64,000 bases of DNA from Echinarachnius parma. Lineage: Eukaryota; Echinodermata; Echinoidea; Clypeasteroida; Echinarachniidae. The position numbers were made by a program, and so were the translations under genes. The stretch lies in the NCBI GenBank assembly GCA_037951105.1, contig JBAMJV010007761.1:1-64000 (forward strand), given 5' to 3'. Below are positions 23,140-34,783 of this stretch, in pieces; the stretch's first letter is position 1, and every line of letters begins with the position of its first letter. A model generated the notes under the pieces. That model saw only the letters and a list, made by a program, of their open reading frames with translations. It was not told the origin of the DNA and searched no databases.

Positions 23140-26100
23140 CTGAAATAAATACGAAAAAAACAAAGAATTTATTTTATTATTAGCACAATACAGTGTTCAT
23201 AAACAGTGGATGGCGTAGCCAAGATTTCCCAGTGGTAAAGCACTAAAGGTACCTTGCATATTCATTAGGAGGCATATGTTTTTATTTGACAAGCAAACAA
23301 GAAAAAACAGTTTTCAACATTGTTGGTGCCTCAAAAATATGATATTTACCTTAACACCCCATTCATACTTGCGACAATCACTGGCCTGGCACTGGCATGG
23401 CACTGGCCTGAGAAAAGATGTCTACCCATTCATACTAGGCATCAACAGTGGACAACGTAACGAGCAAGTATGAATCAAACAGTGTCCTGGATGGCTCTGG
23501 GCATGCGCACTGTGTTCATATGATGTAATTGGTAAATGACGTAGTACACTCATATTGTGACGTAACATTGGTTAAGCTAATTATGTGCGTGCAAGACCAT
23601 AATGCGCATGCGCAACGTTGTGCCAGCTAGTGTTCTATTCACACTTGCGATAACAGTGGCTGAGGCTGAGGCTAGACAATTCCATTCATACTTGCATAAA
23701 CAGTGGTTCGGCACTGGCTAGACAGTGACGAGCCAGTTCTAGACCCAAGTATGAATGGGATGTAAGAAAGACATGAATGTTAAGAGTTTTATTTGTCAAT
23801 GTATTGTTTCTCCGTCAACATGATTTGTTGGTGAGGAAGGAGGCAGCTGAAGGCATGGGCAATTTCTGGGGCCACATGCCCCCTAGGTCTCCCGTAGCTA
23901 TGCTCAGGTGCATACCTGAACGAAATGCCAAAAATCATATTAAGCTACAATCCGATATTTTGATGTAAAGGAAAGGAAATAATACCATTACTTTATAAAA
24001 AATAGTGATTACTCAATTATATGGATATAATAGTTGACCAATAGTTGTTCAACTTCATAGCAAATTAACTGTGTCCCTCATTTATCTCGATTGATAATTG
24101 TATTTCTATAATATCATAGTAAAACAATGAAGCTCTGCGCGATTAGTTGTGGTGATTACAGTTGTTGAGAAATCCTTACTGAGTTATGACTTTATACAAT
24201 CATTAAGTTTTGCGATCACCTTCATTGTTATATACATTGGATTAAAAACACATATCTTACCGATTGTTCAGCCTGTCCGCGTGGCGACGAATTTGTGTTT
24301 AAAATGAAATGGAAAATTAATTTATTAATGTGATACATTTCTTTAAAAATATAAAAATGGTTAATAATCATGTATTCTAAAATTGCAACGTTTGTCAAGA
24401 ATAACTTAATAATTAAATTATTTAGCTACCGTAGATGAATCATGACTTGTGTGTGTTTTATTTGCTATTTTCAGGGTGCCGTTGATGGGAATAATTATGT
24501 GAATCTAAATCATTCAAGTAATTTACGGGTGAAAAATATTGCTCGTTACACAATCACCGTGATGTCAGGAAGGAGGTTTTAAATGACAACTATTTGATTG
24601 GAATTTCATTATAATATTTACTATTTTTATTACATAATTATTATAGGGATTAGGGGCAAATATTCCTGCCGCAAAGAAGACACATCCAGCAGTGTAGAAT
24701 GAACACACTGGAAATATCACCTTATTTAATCACCAGTGTGTATACAGAATGTGTGATTCTCAATACAATCATGTTCATTGTTATAGTAGTCAGCACACTG
24801 GGAGCAGACTGCTATCACACTGCGATACATGCCGTGTACACAGTGGTATACACAGTATAAGCACAATATGATGCAAACTATGAGAACACTGTGTATCACG
24901 CTATATAGACAAATGATGTTTAACGGCGAAATGAACACATTGTGATGATTGTCGAAGATAATTTAAATGAAACTAGCTAAATGTAGCCTGATCCACGCAT
25001 CGTCACGCTACACATTTTTTGACGGGCAATTAAACTCCCACTTCCCTGGTATAACGCTTCTATTTGGCATGCATCATTCGAATGTCAAATATTACATGAA
25101 CGTTGTAAGGGTCAACACTTAGTTATAAGCTTTCGTTTTCGTTATAAATAAAACACATCAATGTGTGCGGTGTACAACTAAAATGACTAAGGAAAAGAGT
25201 GTGAACCGGTGAAAAGCTTTGTTGGTTAATGGTTACTTTTAATGCCCTATGAGTTCGTCATCAAGCAACATTATAAGTAGGCCTATGATTGAAACTTTTA
25301 ACCAAAAACATGCCAACTTTTGGGGGATTTGAAAGGAATTTATTGAAAAGCATATGCCCCACACCTGAATATTAGGGTGTGCACTGAACAATATAGTCAC
25401 CAATTACGTATGCAATGTCACCGCATAATACAATCATAATGGGCATGGTCACGTAAACTATTATCACTGCGTTCAAGAATGCACGTGGCATCCACACAGT
25501 AGCTGTAATGCAAGAACTTGGCACGTTAGGTGTTAATATTTCGTATTTGGTTTGTTCAATTCTTAACATGTTTTAAGATGTGAAAAACTCACCTGCCAGT
25601 CTCCCTGTTGTGATTTTATTTTGGGAAACGGAAACAAAATAATAAGAAAGTTACATAGTTACTACCCTTCTCAAAATAAAACAAAATTCTATTGTAGTAT
25701 CCGTATGATAAATTATTATAATCTTTAATAAAAACATGTCATTTACAAAAATGTAATTTGTTAAACAATTAATGAACATAATCAACATTTCAAGGGGAAA
25801 ACTTATTTGGCAAGTTGCTCATGTATACATAGAAATAATCTACTTGACCCAATCCTTTAAAGAACGAATATGAATTTACTTATAAACGTCCACAATAAAT
25901 GCATATAAATATGATTACGATTTATTCATAGCTTATCTATTAATAATATTGTGTACATTCCAGAACAACTCAACGTTACAGAAAAAGGCTAAAGAGGGAA
26001 CAATTTATTAGTCTTAATTTCCACCAGTACTTGAAATACCACGTTTACATTGTGTATCTTGTTTGAGTTTTTTTATCATTAGGTAAGCATCGCCTATGAG

Positions 26101-29100
26101 AACACAAATATTTGCAAATTATGTGTGGACATTGGTAATAAAAAAATCTTAGGCAATTATACTAGAGTGTTCCACTACTTTGTTCCACTATGTACTTACA
26201 AGATTTCCGTACTGCTGGACCTGAGAAAATGGGGTACAATAAGGTAGAATGTTGACATGAAAACCCGTCGTCATGGTCGTGGTTATGTATGCATATTATA
26301 TTTCATATCCAATCATATATACGCATTAAGTTATTATTGAAATTGTTAACATGTCACCTAACAATGTGACCTTATCATGTATTTTATTTGAATTAATATA
26401 TTCGCGTTCGTGGTAACATCACACATAAAAAGCAAATCATGCATATTAACATAATTGTAAAATCAAATTTCACAGAACATATCTTTCATAATATGTAATT
26501 GTATACGCATTCACTATTTTGTACCATCAAATTTTACAAAACATATCTTGCATAATTATGTAAATGTATACGCATTCATTAGTATGTAACATTAAATTTC
26601 ACATAGCTGCCATGTCATGCATGTTATATGACTGTATATATATATATCATGTGCAATTAATACGCATTTCTCAAATATAACATCGCATGTTCAACAGGAA
26701 TACGGTAGAACACTGTTTATTCATAGTTGTTTTAAGTGCATGGCAGCTTTATTAAAATAAATGTCGGTGAAGATTACGGCGGTAATTATTAGTTGCACAA
26801 TGAACGTGATATGAGAGCTAGGAACATCTGAAAATAATCAGTCATTATTAGTCCACGCTATTTATACATTTTGGACTTTGGCATTGATACTGATTTCATA
26901 TACTTGAAAATAATCAATACTTACCAATCTCGCGTACTCTTGACGCTAAATATCAAGACACAAGCAAACACAATATAATTATCGACTGACAGTTAAATAT
27001 CAACATTAACCTAACAACCACCCTTTTGTTTAGACGAGGGGTTAGAATAAAGATGGACAAAATGGTGATAATAAGGAATAGATAAATAATATATATTTAA
27101 ATAAAAACATGCAATACGTTTGTTCATTTTTTCGCTTATCTTGATGTCTTTTATTTGTTTGTGTACAATGATAATGATATTGAAAAAAAATATATACCGT
27201 AGTGGATCTTTAAAGGGAAGCATCTCACTAACGTTTTGCAGTAGTTAAGACGGGGTAATAGCGTCGAAGCGACACCTTCATGATTTACTATAAGCAAAAA
27301 TATTCGGAAATTAAGAATAAATTGCATTCCACAACGTTTTTCATAGCTCTTTTGTAGATTGGTAATCAATCTAATTCAGTTACGTTTATTGCATTTGTAT
27401 ATATAATTTAAGGTTTACTTTCAACTCCGAGCAGATATGTCCGTTTACATGTATACATACGTTTCATCGCATCAAACACCTTGATTAATGATACCGAAGC
27501 CTTTATAGTTTTGTATCGAAGAAAAAACTTAATGTTCTTAATCATTTTAAGGTGTTTGCTTTTTATATTCTCTAACTTTATCAAATATGAGAATAATATT
27601 TACTTAAACTTACCGACATCCCATTAAGCACTGGAGGCTATAGGTTCAAGAGAAATGTGAATATGACACAAACTAAATATTTGAATATTGAATGGATAAT
27701 AAAAAAAAATACTTTAACCAATAGTGGACTATAATGCGCATTAGGTGTATACATTCAGTTAATTAAATTCAAAATAATTTGCTGACATAAACGTACAAAT
27801 GTAAAACAAAGCAGATATCGATATCACAATCATTAACAAAATTATAAGTCACAGTTAAAATTGAGCATAAGTTAATTACAGATGAGCTGTACAACATAAC
27901 GTTGCACATTATTTGTAATTCTCACTTTCCTCATACAGATTTCAACCCTAGTCCTATGAAAACCTGGTGAGCTCTATACAGGGTAGCCACTCAAAATGCA
28001 GAATAACATACTTATCAAATATTTGGGACAGAGAGACTAGCTAGGTTCACCAGATGGGAAATATTCTACTCAGAAAAATGATACCGAAATCTGCAATTTT
28101 TTTTTTCCTTCCTATGGGCACATATTGTGAGCCCATGTCAGGTTTCGAATTCTGGAGATTCCATAAAAACTTTGGCCTGATATTGTGCATCGTTCGCTTT
28201 TCATAGAAGTGCATTCCGGAGTGCAGAAATGCAATCCTTGGCCAAAAATATTTCGAAACCTGACATAGACCTATGCATTTACAGAAAGAGATACAATCGA
28301 TTATTAGTCACAATTGATTAGTCAGGAAATTTGCGGGGTTTCGACCAATCATATTTGCGTATTTAGAATTCATGATCTTTTTTTTTTTAAGGCAGATTTA
28401 TTTCTGCATTTAATAACAAAATCAAAATAAAATATACAAAGAAAAAATGTACATACATAATAATAAAACAATGAAATAGAAATAGTTATATAATCATATA
28501 AATTAATGTGACAATAATGTATGTATATTATTACAACAAATAAACAAATGCAGCAGACCAACCATCATAAGCAGGGAGCTTGAGTGGATTGTGGCCTGGG
28601 AGTGGGAGGGGGGAGCTACATGGTGCCAAAAAAGTGTTATATAACAATTACTAACTCGTCACTTAAATGAGCAATCTAAAATAGAATAAAATAAATTAAA
28701 AGCGTGTTGAGTTGTCAACAGTGCAAGTGCAAACGTATGTTTATTCCATATTGTATTAAAATAAAAAAAGGGGTGCATGTATATTGTACGTGCTGGTGCA
28801 GGTGCAAAACACACGTTTTTCTCTATAATGTCGCGCCATAACAATTACTAATATTAAACAATGTACCTGACCTGACTTACAACTGATTGTAACTTACAAT
28901 CGATTGTAATTATTTATGTCGACGGGCCCCGCTGTCACAATATACATCATATAAAGAAAACTAATTGACGACAATTGATGATTTTAGCATTATTTCGTCT
29001 GTATAAGATTTCAAAGGGAAGTATGCCGACCTGTTTATTGGTGCAATCCTTTATTAACTTTAAGGATTTTACCAAATCTAGTAAGGACAATTAAAGGTTA

Positions 29101-30276
29101 AACTTACCCGTTTCTCGTAACTTGGAAAGTTCTATTTTGGACAATAAATTGAAAAAAATATTTGAATTTAGTTTCATTTATTTACACAAGTAAGACAACA
29201 AAGCATACCAAAGTCATATATAATCTAAAATAATTAATGTAATTAAAGAACAACAACATCTATGAATAACAAATTTCAAAGTTACTTGTAGTTGCCAAAT
29301 GAAATATAGGTTGTCAATCTACAAAACCTTGCACTTTCACAATATTAAGACACTTTCAATCTTATCAAACTTAGATGGTTTATGTTATTGTATTCCCAAA
29401 TGGCAGATCATAGCTTATGTGCACTTTTCACTGCATAACCTTCATTACATAATTAACTTTATTCATTATCATGTATTTATAATTACGAGTGCAGCAAGTG
29501 CGTTGTTCAATACAAAGCATCGGGTGCAAAAAGCTGGCCAACTAATTTCAAATGCATATTGTATGACTGACAATTATTATGTAGAAATTATAATTAAAAA
29601 CTGACAGCGAGATATTTAATGCACAGGCTTGTGTGTAATGAGGTCCCAATCGTTCATCCATAGGCCTACAAAAAAATATCCCCATGTTTATTACCGGCAA
29701 CTAATACGGTATTTGTTTAAAAATACCATTTGATGATACCATTTTAGACAATAAGAGAGTCTACAAATCATTTAACGGCCCTATTAGTGTTACCATTCCT
29801 CATTCATAATGTTGTATACAATGTCGACTTGAAGAATATGCATGAAAAGCATATTATAAGAACAAAACTGTAAATAGTAGTTCAGAAACATGACGAGGTA
29901 TAAATTAGCAGAAGCGTAACGCGATTGGACTGATTGAATGCACTCAAATAATTTAGGGGCATTCCTAATGTATTTCTTAATATTTTCCATAGATTTTCCC
30001 CTTACGTTTATATATGTGTCAACTTATTGGGGGCACAGACCCTTCGCCCCCCTCCGCCCCCTCCCCCACCCCCCCCCCCCCGTAGCTACGCTACTGCATT
30101 AATATCATACGTATGTATAATGTATCGAATGCTGATCAAATATTATGCAGGAAAAAAATATTGATTTCTTTGATATGATAGAGGATTTTACAATTTGTCA
30201 TAATGATGATTTGGTTATAATTCAACACATGAAATGAAAATTTGATCAAACTTACCGTCATGATGACTTTTGTCTG
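23122..30276 (-). CDS. Microexon gene, eight tiny in-frame exons (partial model)
   Basis: The exons are 30276-30256, 29131-29108, 27637-27614, 26945-26925, 26220-26200, 25604-25593, 24272-24261 and 23139-23122. Their lengths are 21, 24, 24, 21, 21, 12, 12 and 18 nt. Each is bounded by an AG acceptor and GTAAG or GTGAG. All lengths are multiples of three and all are open in phase 0, giving QTKVIMT, NFPSYEKR, PPVLNGMS, RQEYARL, VQQYGNL, GDWQ, AEQS and MSDDPN. The exons were chosen by splice sites before the frame was checked, so the shared phase is independent support. Introns are 0.6-1.5 kb. Known parallels are micro-exon genes of schistosomes and neural microexons. The start and end exons, and any function, are unknown. 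Confidence 0.68.
23351..23768. mobile_element. TIR element, CCCATTCATACTTG termini
   Basis: CCCATTCATACTTGCG / CAAGTATGAATGGG. The interior repeats CACTGGC and CATTCATACTTG words. Confidence 0.75.
24261..24272 (-). CDS. Microexon 7 (AEQS)
   Basis: Donor CAATCG/GTAAGATATG is strong. The acceptor GCGGACAG is the only AG available nearby and its pyrimidine tract is poor; 12 nt, phase 0. Confidence 0.55.
24475..24582 (+). CDS. Possible terminal exon with LamG-like sequence, opposite strand to the microexon gene
   Basis: The acceptor TTTATTTGCTATTTTCAG opens 35 codons ending at a TAA. The reading GAVDGNNYVNLNHSSNLRV resembles the first strands of LamG/concanavalin-type domains (DGxxYVxLxxSxxL). 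It lies between microexons 6 and 7, antisense to them. No upstream partner exon and no polyadenylation signal were seen. It could be an orphan exon, a pseudogene fragment or chance. Confidence 0.3.
   Translation, partial: GAVDGNNYVNLNHSSNLRVKNIARYTITVMSGRRF
25593..25604 (-). CDS. Microexon 6 (GDWQ)
   Basis: Acceptor AAAATCACAACAG, with a TTTCC-rich stretch further upstream; donor GGCAG/GTGAGTTTTT; 12 nt, phase 0. Confidence 0.65.
26200..26220 (-). CDS. Microexon 5 (VQQYGNL)
   Basis: Acceptor CCCATTTTCTCAG; donor ATCTT/GTAAGTAC; 21 nt, phase 0. It carries a second YxxL motif (YGNL). In the spliced message this would follow YARL after three residues. Confidence 0.72.
26440..26640 (+). repeat. 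Short tandem array, about 80-bp unit, 2-3 copies
   Basis: ACATATCTTTCATAATATGT and TGTATACGCATTCA recur about 80 bases apart, with a degraded third copy. Confidence 0.65.
26925..26945 (-). CDS. Microexon 4 (RQEYARL)
   Basis: Acceptor TTGTGTCTTGATATTTAG; donor GATTG/GTAAGTATTG; 21 nt, phase 0. It carries a YxxL motif (YARL). Confidence 0.7.
27614..27637 (-). CDS. Microexon 3 (PPVLNGMS)
   Basis: Acceptor CTCTTGAACCTATAG; donor ATGTCG/GTAAGTTTAAG; 24 nt. A second AG seven bases in would give 17 nt and break the shared frame, so the longer form is preferred. The phase-1 reading hits a TAA, which helps fix phase 0. Confidence 0.65.
28275..28360. repeat. Diverged copy of the GGGCCCCGTTGCAG MITE
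   Basis: ACAGAAAGAGATACAATCGA and CGACCAATCATATTTGCG match 37900-38010. Confidence 0.6.
28380..28560. other. AT-rich microexon-gene intron sequence
   Basis: Very AT-rich, with no exon-like splice pair between 27640 and 29100. Confidence 0.4.
29108..29131 (-). CDS. Microexon 2 (NFPSYEKR)
   Basis: Acceptor ATTGTCCAAAATAG after a T-rich run; donor AAACGG/GTAAGTTTAA; 24 nt, phase 0. Confidence 0.68.
30030..30100 (+). repeat. C-tract repeat with GTAGCTACGCTACTG end
   Basis: C-rich run ending GTAGCTACGCTACTGC, as in the family at 22263 and 48533. Confidence 0.65.
30256..30276 (-). CDS. Microexon 1 (QTKVIMT)
   Basis: Acceptor TTGTTTCTTCTCTAG with an excellent pyrimidine tract; donor ATGACG/GTAAGTTTG; 21 nt. 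An alternative AG three bases further in would give an 18-nt exon in the same phase. Confidence 0.7.
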
Positions 30277-30454
30277 CTAGAGAAGAAACAATAGTGAATA
30301 CTTATCATAATCATCCTAAAGTTTAAAAACACATAGTCCAAGTATGGAATAATATCAACCAACCGGGGTTCGATTGTGTATATTTTTAAATAAATAGCCT
30401 ATGATGTGCAATGTTATACACTATAATAAATTAGGAAAATGGGCAAAGAAAAAT

Positions 30455-30522
30455 AGGCTTCGCCGGGAATCGAACCCGAGACCTCCGGATTGCTAGACCG
30501 ATGCTAAACCATCAAGCCACAA
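30455..30522 (-). repeat. tRNA-derived SINE head
   Basis: The minus strand has TGGTTTAGCATCGG (A-box-like) and CGGGTTCGATTCCCG, a perfect T-arm with B box. The middle is TCTAGCAATCCGGAGG. A related, more decayed copy is at 39066-39145. Confidence 0.6.
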
Positions 30523-30953
30523 AGACCCTTGAATGGGGGACGTTCCCATGCAACCCTTTGTGTTTGATTCCATCATAATAATAGAGAATAGCATAACGTA
30601 ACATGACCAATGATGTCATGACATGCTGGGCATTCGTATACCGCCTATATAAAGCGAATAAAATGGAAATACATGTTACATTCTGGTAATTAGATATAAC
30701 TCTAAAATAATGCAATTTGTAAATATGCTTATCAATAACTCAAATATAACTTGTACACTTAAATATTACCTGTGAATAAATGAGAACAATAATGTGTACA
30801 AATTGAACAAACTATAAGCTTGCATAGTAATGTTGTATTCCAAAGTACAAGGTTTCGTCACACATGTTAATATCTATGCAAGTGTACATGATATTATATA
30901 CATGTGTGATTATCATAAAGGAAGGTTAAAATTATACAGATGTTTAAACTTAC

Positions 30954-30968
30954 ATATACCTAGTAATT
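30954..30968 (-). other. Candidate 15-nt exon with very strong splice sites
   Basis: A long T/C tract ends in TTTTTTTTACAG, and the donor is TATAT/GTAAGTTTAA. In phase 0 the 15-nt form contains TAG. It may be a 5' UTR exon of the microexon gene, or the inner acceptor ACTAG may be used to give a 6-nt exon (VY). Confidence 0.4.
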
Positions 30969-31749
30969 CTGTAAAAAAAAGAAGAAAAAAAGTACTTCTA
31001 ATTCCTGTTTGAGAAAGGCTGATCTTGAAAAGCACAGCTCGATCCCCTTTTGAACAATTTTGGGGAATGACTTACATGCAGTGCTGCTCTCTCAACACAA
31101 GGGTATATGAATGGCTAAAATGTTTAGGCTGTTGTGCCAGTCAAGTTTTGTTCTGTGAATCTGTAGTGAAAATGATAGTTGTGTGAACGTATTTCTACGG
31201 GAACGATTCAATAGGAAATATATATTATTGTATGCATGAACCCATTGTGAATTGGCTCTGAAACTGCGAATCAATAGACAGACTCTTTCACAGTCAACAA
31301 TTGTGTTCCATTCCAAAGTATAGCAAAGAGTGCATATATTTGCTTATATGTGTCACCTTTGTATTTAACACAAAATATTTAAAGTATACCTTCGTTTGGT
31401 GTGATAGATTTATTTGTATTTTAAATATATTTGTAATTTATTCAATTTGTGGACATCCTTATTGTGTTGTTGGCGTGTTGCTTAATATAATATATAGTTT
31501 TCGATCACTTGTGTTAGGATTTGGTTTTTGATATGGGAAAGGTTTTTGATATGAGTTAGTATGGGGCAGTATTGACCTTCCCTTGCCCCCGCTTCATCAT
31601 CTAAGACACTGCTTGAAGCGGATTATCAAATCACCACTAAATAACTCGCTAATACCACTTAAATCTAGTCGAATAAAACACGATATTTCTTAATGCTATT
31701 CAAGAGAGTTTACAGGTAGTTTGGACCGTAGAATGCTTTCTTACCCCAG

Positions 31750-31995
31750 TTGGCAACTAGACGACCCAGTGTGAAATTCACATTGACTATATTGCCAATT
31801 GAAAATTACCAATTGAAATTGGCTCTTTTGACTAAGCTTGATAGCATAATGGAAGATGAATCACATCCTCTTCATGAAGAGGTGACCATTAATAGATCTG
31901 GTAGAATTGGACTTCCAAAAACGAGGACCGAGAGATACAGACGGTCATTTTTGATTTCAGCAAGTAGAGCTTTTAATAGTAAGTTTAAAAGATGA
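31750..31995 (+). pseudogene. LINE ORF C-terminal scrap
   Basis: SGRIGLPKTRTERYRRSFLI then SASRAFN resembles the C-terminal LPKTRTERYRRSF stretch of the fragment at 17700-17760 (LPKPRTEYRKRSF). It sits upstream of an RT-domain scrap in the same orientation, the reverse of the normal order. Confidence 0.55.
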
Positions 31996-32142
31996 TGTCA
32001 TGTTTTCACTTAGTCAATGGAGCATATTGCACATGTCTTGGAAATATAGTCATTATGTAATTAACATACAACATGACAACATGTATGTATAGGAATATTC
32101 ATATTATTTATTTTAACTTGTTTTAGTTAATCTCTCACGTAT

Positions 32143-32500
32143 TTGTTATATATAATCATTAAGCATTTGGAACAGACTAAGTCATATGACAGAGTATTGT
32201 ACATTGATTTTTCTTCTGCTTATACCATTGTACCAGAGGTTTTGATTGAGAAGCTACACTATGTCATGAAGGTTAATTTATATTTGTCCCTGTGGATGGG
32301 TGACTTCATGTCAATAGGTCACAAAGAGTTCGTTTGGGGGAAGTATTTTTGGATTGTAGAACACAGAATGTAGGCTCACCACAGGGTTGCATGCTGTCTC
32401 CCATTTGTTCACTCTGTTAATTATTTAGTGCTAGTCTAGTAAGCCCATTTTGCCACACTGAAATATGCAGATGAGGTCATGTTTTCACTCATTTAATGGA
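32143..32500 (+). pseudogene. Broken reverse transcriptase core
   Basis: SYDRVLYIDFSSAYTIVPE matches the RT finger/palm strand (xxxDFSSAFxxxxP). After a frame shift near 32365 the reading GSPQGCMLSPICSLC gives the GxPQGxxLSP motif. At about 32462 KYADEVMF is a mutated YADD active site. The frame breaks and the damaged catalytic motif make it inactive. Confidence 0.7.
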
Positions 32501-32786
32501 GTATATTGCATTTGTCTTGGAAAAATAGTCATTTAATTAACACACAACATGACAACATGTATGTATAGGAATATTTATATTATTTATTTTAACCAAGTTT
32601 TAGTTAATCTCTGGAAGTTATTGATTTAATAGAGCATGTTGCACATGTCTTTGAAATTATTATAAATTGAGCTTTTAAACTTCAATAATTTATTTATTAA
32701 CTTACAAGGTACAGGTACTCATGGGCAGGGTTGGTGATCTAACCGAAGGCAATTTAGATCGTTGTTCGGATCTTCTTTCTCTCTTC

Positions 32787-32848
32787 TTACTTTCTTTCTT
32801 TCTTTCTTTCTTTTTTTCTTTCTTTCTTTCTTTCTTTCTTTCTCTCCT
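32787..32848 (+). repeat. (CTTT)n microsatellite
   Basis: About 13 CTTT units with interruptions. Confidence 0.95.
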
Positions 32849-33179
32849 TCTTTAGGAAAAATGAAATAAAACAAAGGTAATATATCACCAACTCTGCTCA
32901 TGGGCAATTTAATTCAGTTTAAATCCCTATTCAATATTTAATTACGTGTATCTTTATGGCCCCAAAAATATTAGTAAAAGTTCAAGTACTGGCACAATTT
33001 TTTGACAGCAGGTGCCCCTTGTGTGTGCCTTTCGACCCAGGTCACTGCCAACCACACATGAATATGTTGATTTTTAGTCAACATCACGGAGGTTCGTTTT
33101 ACATTTGATCACCTTGCTTAGCTGTTTTGTAATACCCCTAGATATTATATTTACTTCTACCCGTGCAGCGTTGACATTA

Positions 33180-34780
33180 TACTATAGGAAGGCAAACCCC
33201 AAGATTATGATTGTGCACAGTCGCAGGCCTACAAGCGAAAGAAAGCTGTTCAAAACATAATGGTAATAAGGGGGTATATGGCGCAATAACAACATTTCAA
33301 CCGAAGGTCTGAGTGGAAACTGTTGCCCCACCCTCTGCAAAACTTGAGACTGTCGGCTCCTCCTCTGCTGCAGGCTTTGAGACTGTTTTCTCATCTGCCT
33401 GTCGGATTTAAGTCCAACTAAATGGCTGTATGACGCCAGTTGTTTGAAAAGAAGAGGTACATCACAAAGGTCGTCAGCTACTTGCGAGAGGATAGCTACA
33501 TGCTTTACAATATTGACTGTATTACGAAAAAGCAACGAATACATGCATACCCCTCTTCCCCCCCCCCCCTCAAAAAAGAAAATAAATAAATAAAATAATA
33601 ATAATGATAATAATGATAATACGATAATAAATACATAATTATATCATAATTTATGCCTGATGTGCAAAGCTGCAATATCCAGCCCGTAAGTATGCAGATC
33701 TAGAGAAAAACACATTTATTATTATGATGACGTATGAATGGGTTTTCAAAGCATCTCTGCTTCAATCTGTTAATAGTGCCAAATTATGTGGTATCGTTTG
33801 AAATTATATCTAGCAAGGGATTAGATTTGTTTGAATTTTTCCATTTAATAGAGATTGTAAGATTTATGCATTATTTTGATGACTTCATCGTAATAATATA
33901 TAATATTGGCTGTTTTGTTCTTTCTTGATATATCAAAAATATTGTTTTTGCTAGGATCATTATAATATTATACAACTAAATTTCAGCTCGCGCAATATTT
34001 ATAATAAACCATTCAAGGTCAACATTGTTCTTAATTCTAATTGAAACATTAAAACCGATTGGAGGTTAACAATTAGGAAACGAGATGTGGGTCAGGAAAC
34101 ATCGGAATTAACTATCAACGTGATTATTTGAAAGATTTAACTTTGACATATTAATGTTATAAAATAATTTATAATCTCTGCAAATTAGATTTAAACAGTT
34201 AGGCTTTAAAATGATTGTTTTTATTATAATAATTATGCGATTGGTTTTACATTCAATTAAAATATTCTTTCTAAATATAATAATAAAATGCGATAATAAA
34301 CACATATAATATGTTTAGCGTATATATTTAGCGTAATGGTTTCTATGTCTAATATTTCTTTATACAAAACATATACATGTATGATCTAAAATGCAATCTA
34401 TATGTATTTATTTAAGAAATAAGTTATACGAGTATATTATTTACTTTGCTCATGGCTTTTGTTACCCTCAGTTTGTTTTATGTTTTGTGAAAATGCATAT
34501 TAGCAATTCAGCCATATAGCTGGAATAGATAAATATATGTATTTTCAATTAATAAACCATATACGAATTGAATCGAAATATATGTACAACATACACAAAC
34601 CAAAATAACAGTTTATATATTATGGGTCTCCCAAAGTCAAAATACATCTTAATTATATATGGCAAGGTTTGAAACGTGTGATAGGCATATATGTTTGCAC
34701 TTACGTTATGTTGGCACTTACATTTATTTATGTAATTAATTGACTCGAGATGGGACACTTGGGTACCACTATAGGCAATT
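33180..34780. other. No supported gene
   Basis: A minus reading at 33182-33544 and many short AT-rich readings lack domains or splice context. (ATA)n-like low-complexity sequence is present at 33575-33640. Confidence 0.4.
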
Positions 34781-34783
34781 CGA

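Noticed and set aside
24726..24938. 70-codon hydrophobic minus reading rich in Cys and Tyr
   Set aside because: Built from repeated ACACTGTGTAT-like words, so probably a repeat and not a membrane protein.
25651..25667. Possible 12-nt exon (GSNY) on the minus strand
   Set aside because: It would leave an intron of only about 50 bases before microexon 6, and its donor GTAACT is weak.
29695..29702. Possible 6-nt exon (LP) on the minus strand
   Set aside because: Too short to tell from chance; donor GTAATA is weak.
34697..34710. Possible 12-nt exon (CQHN) on the minus strand
   Set aside because: The acceptor has no pyrimidine tract and overlaps a GTAAG sequence.
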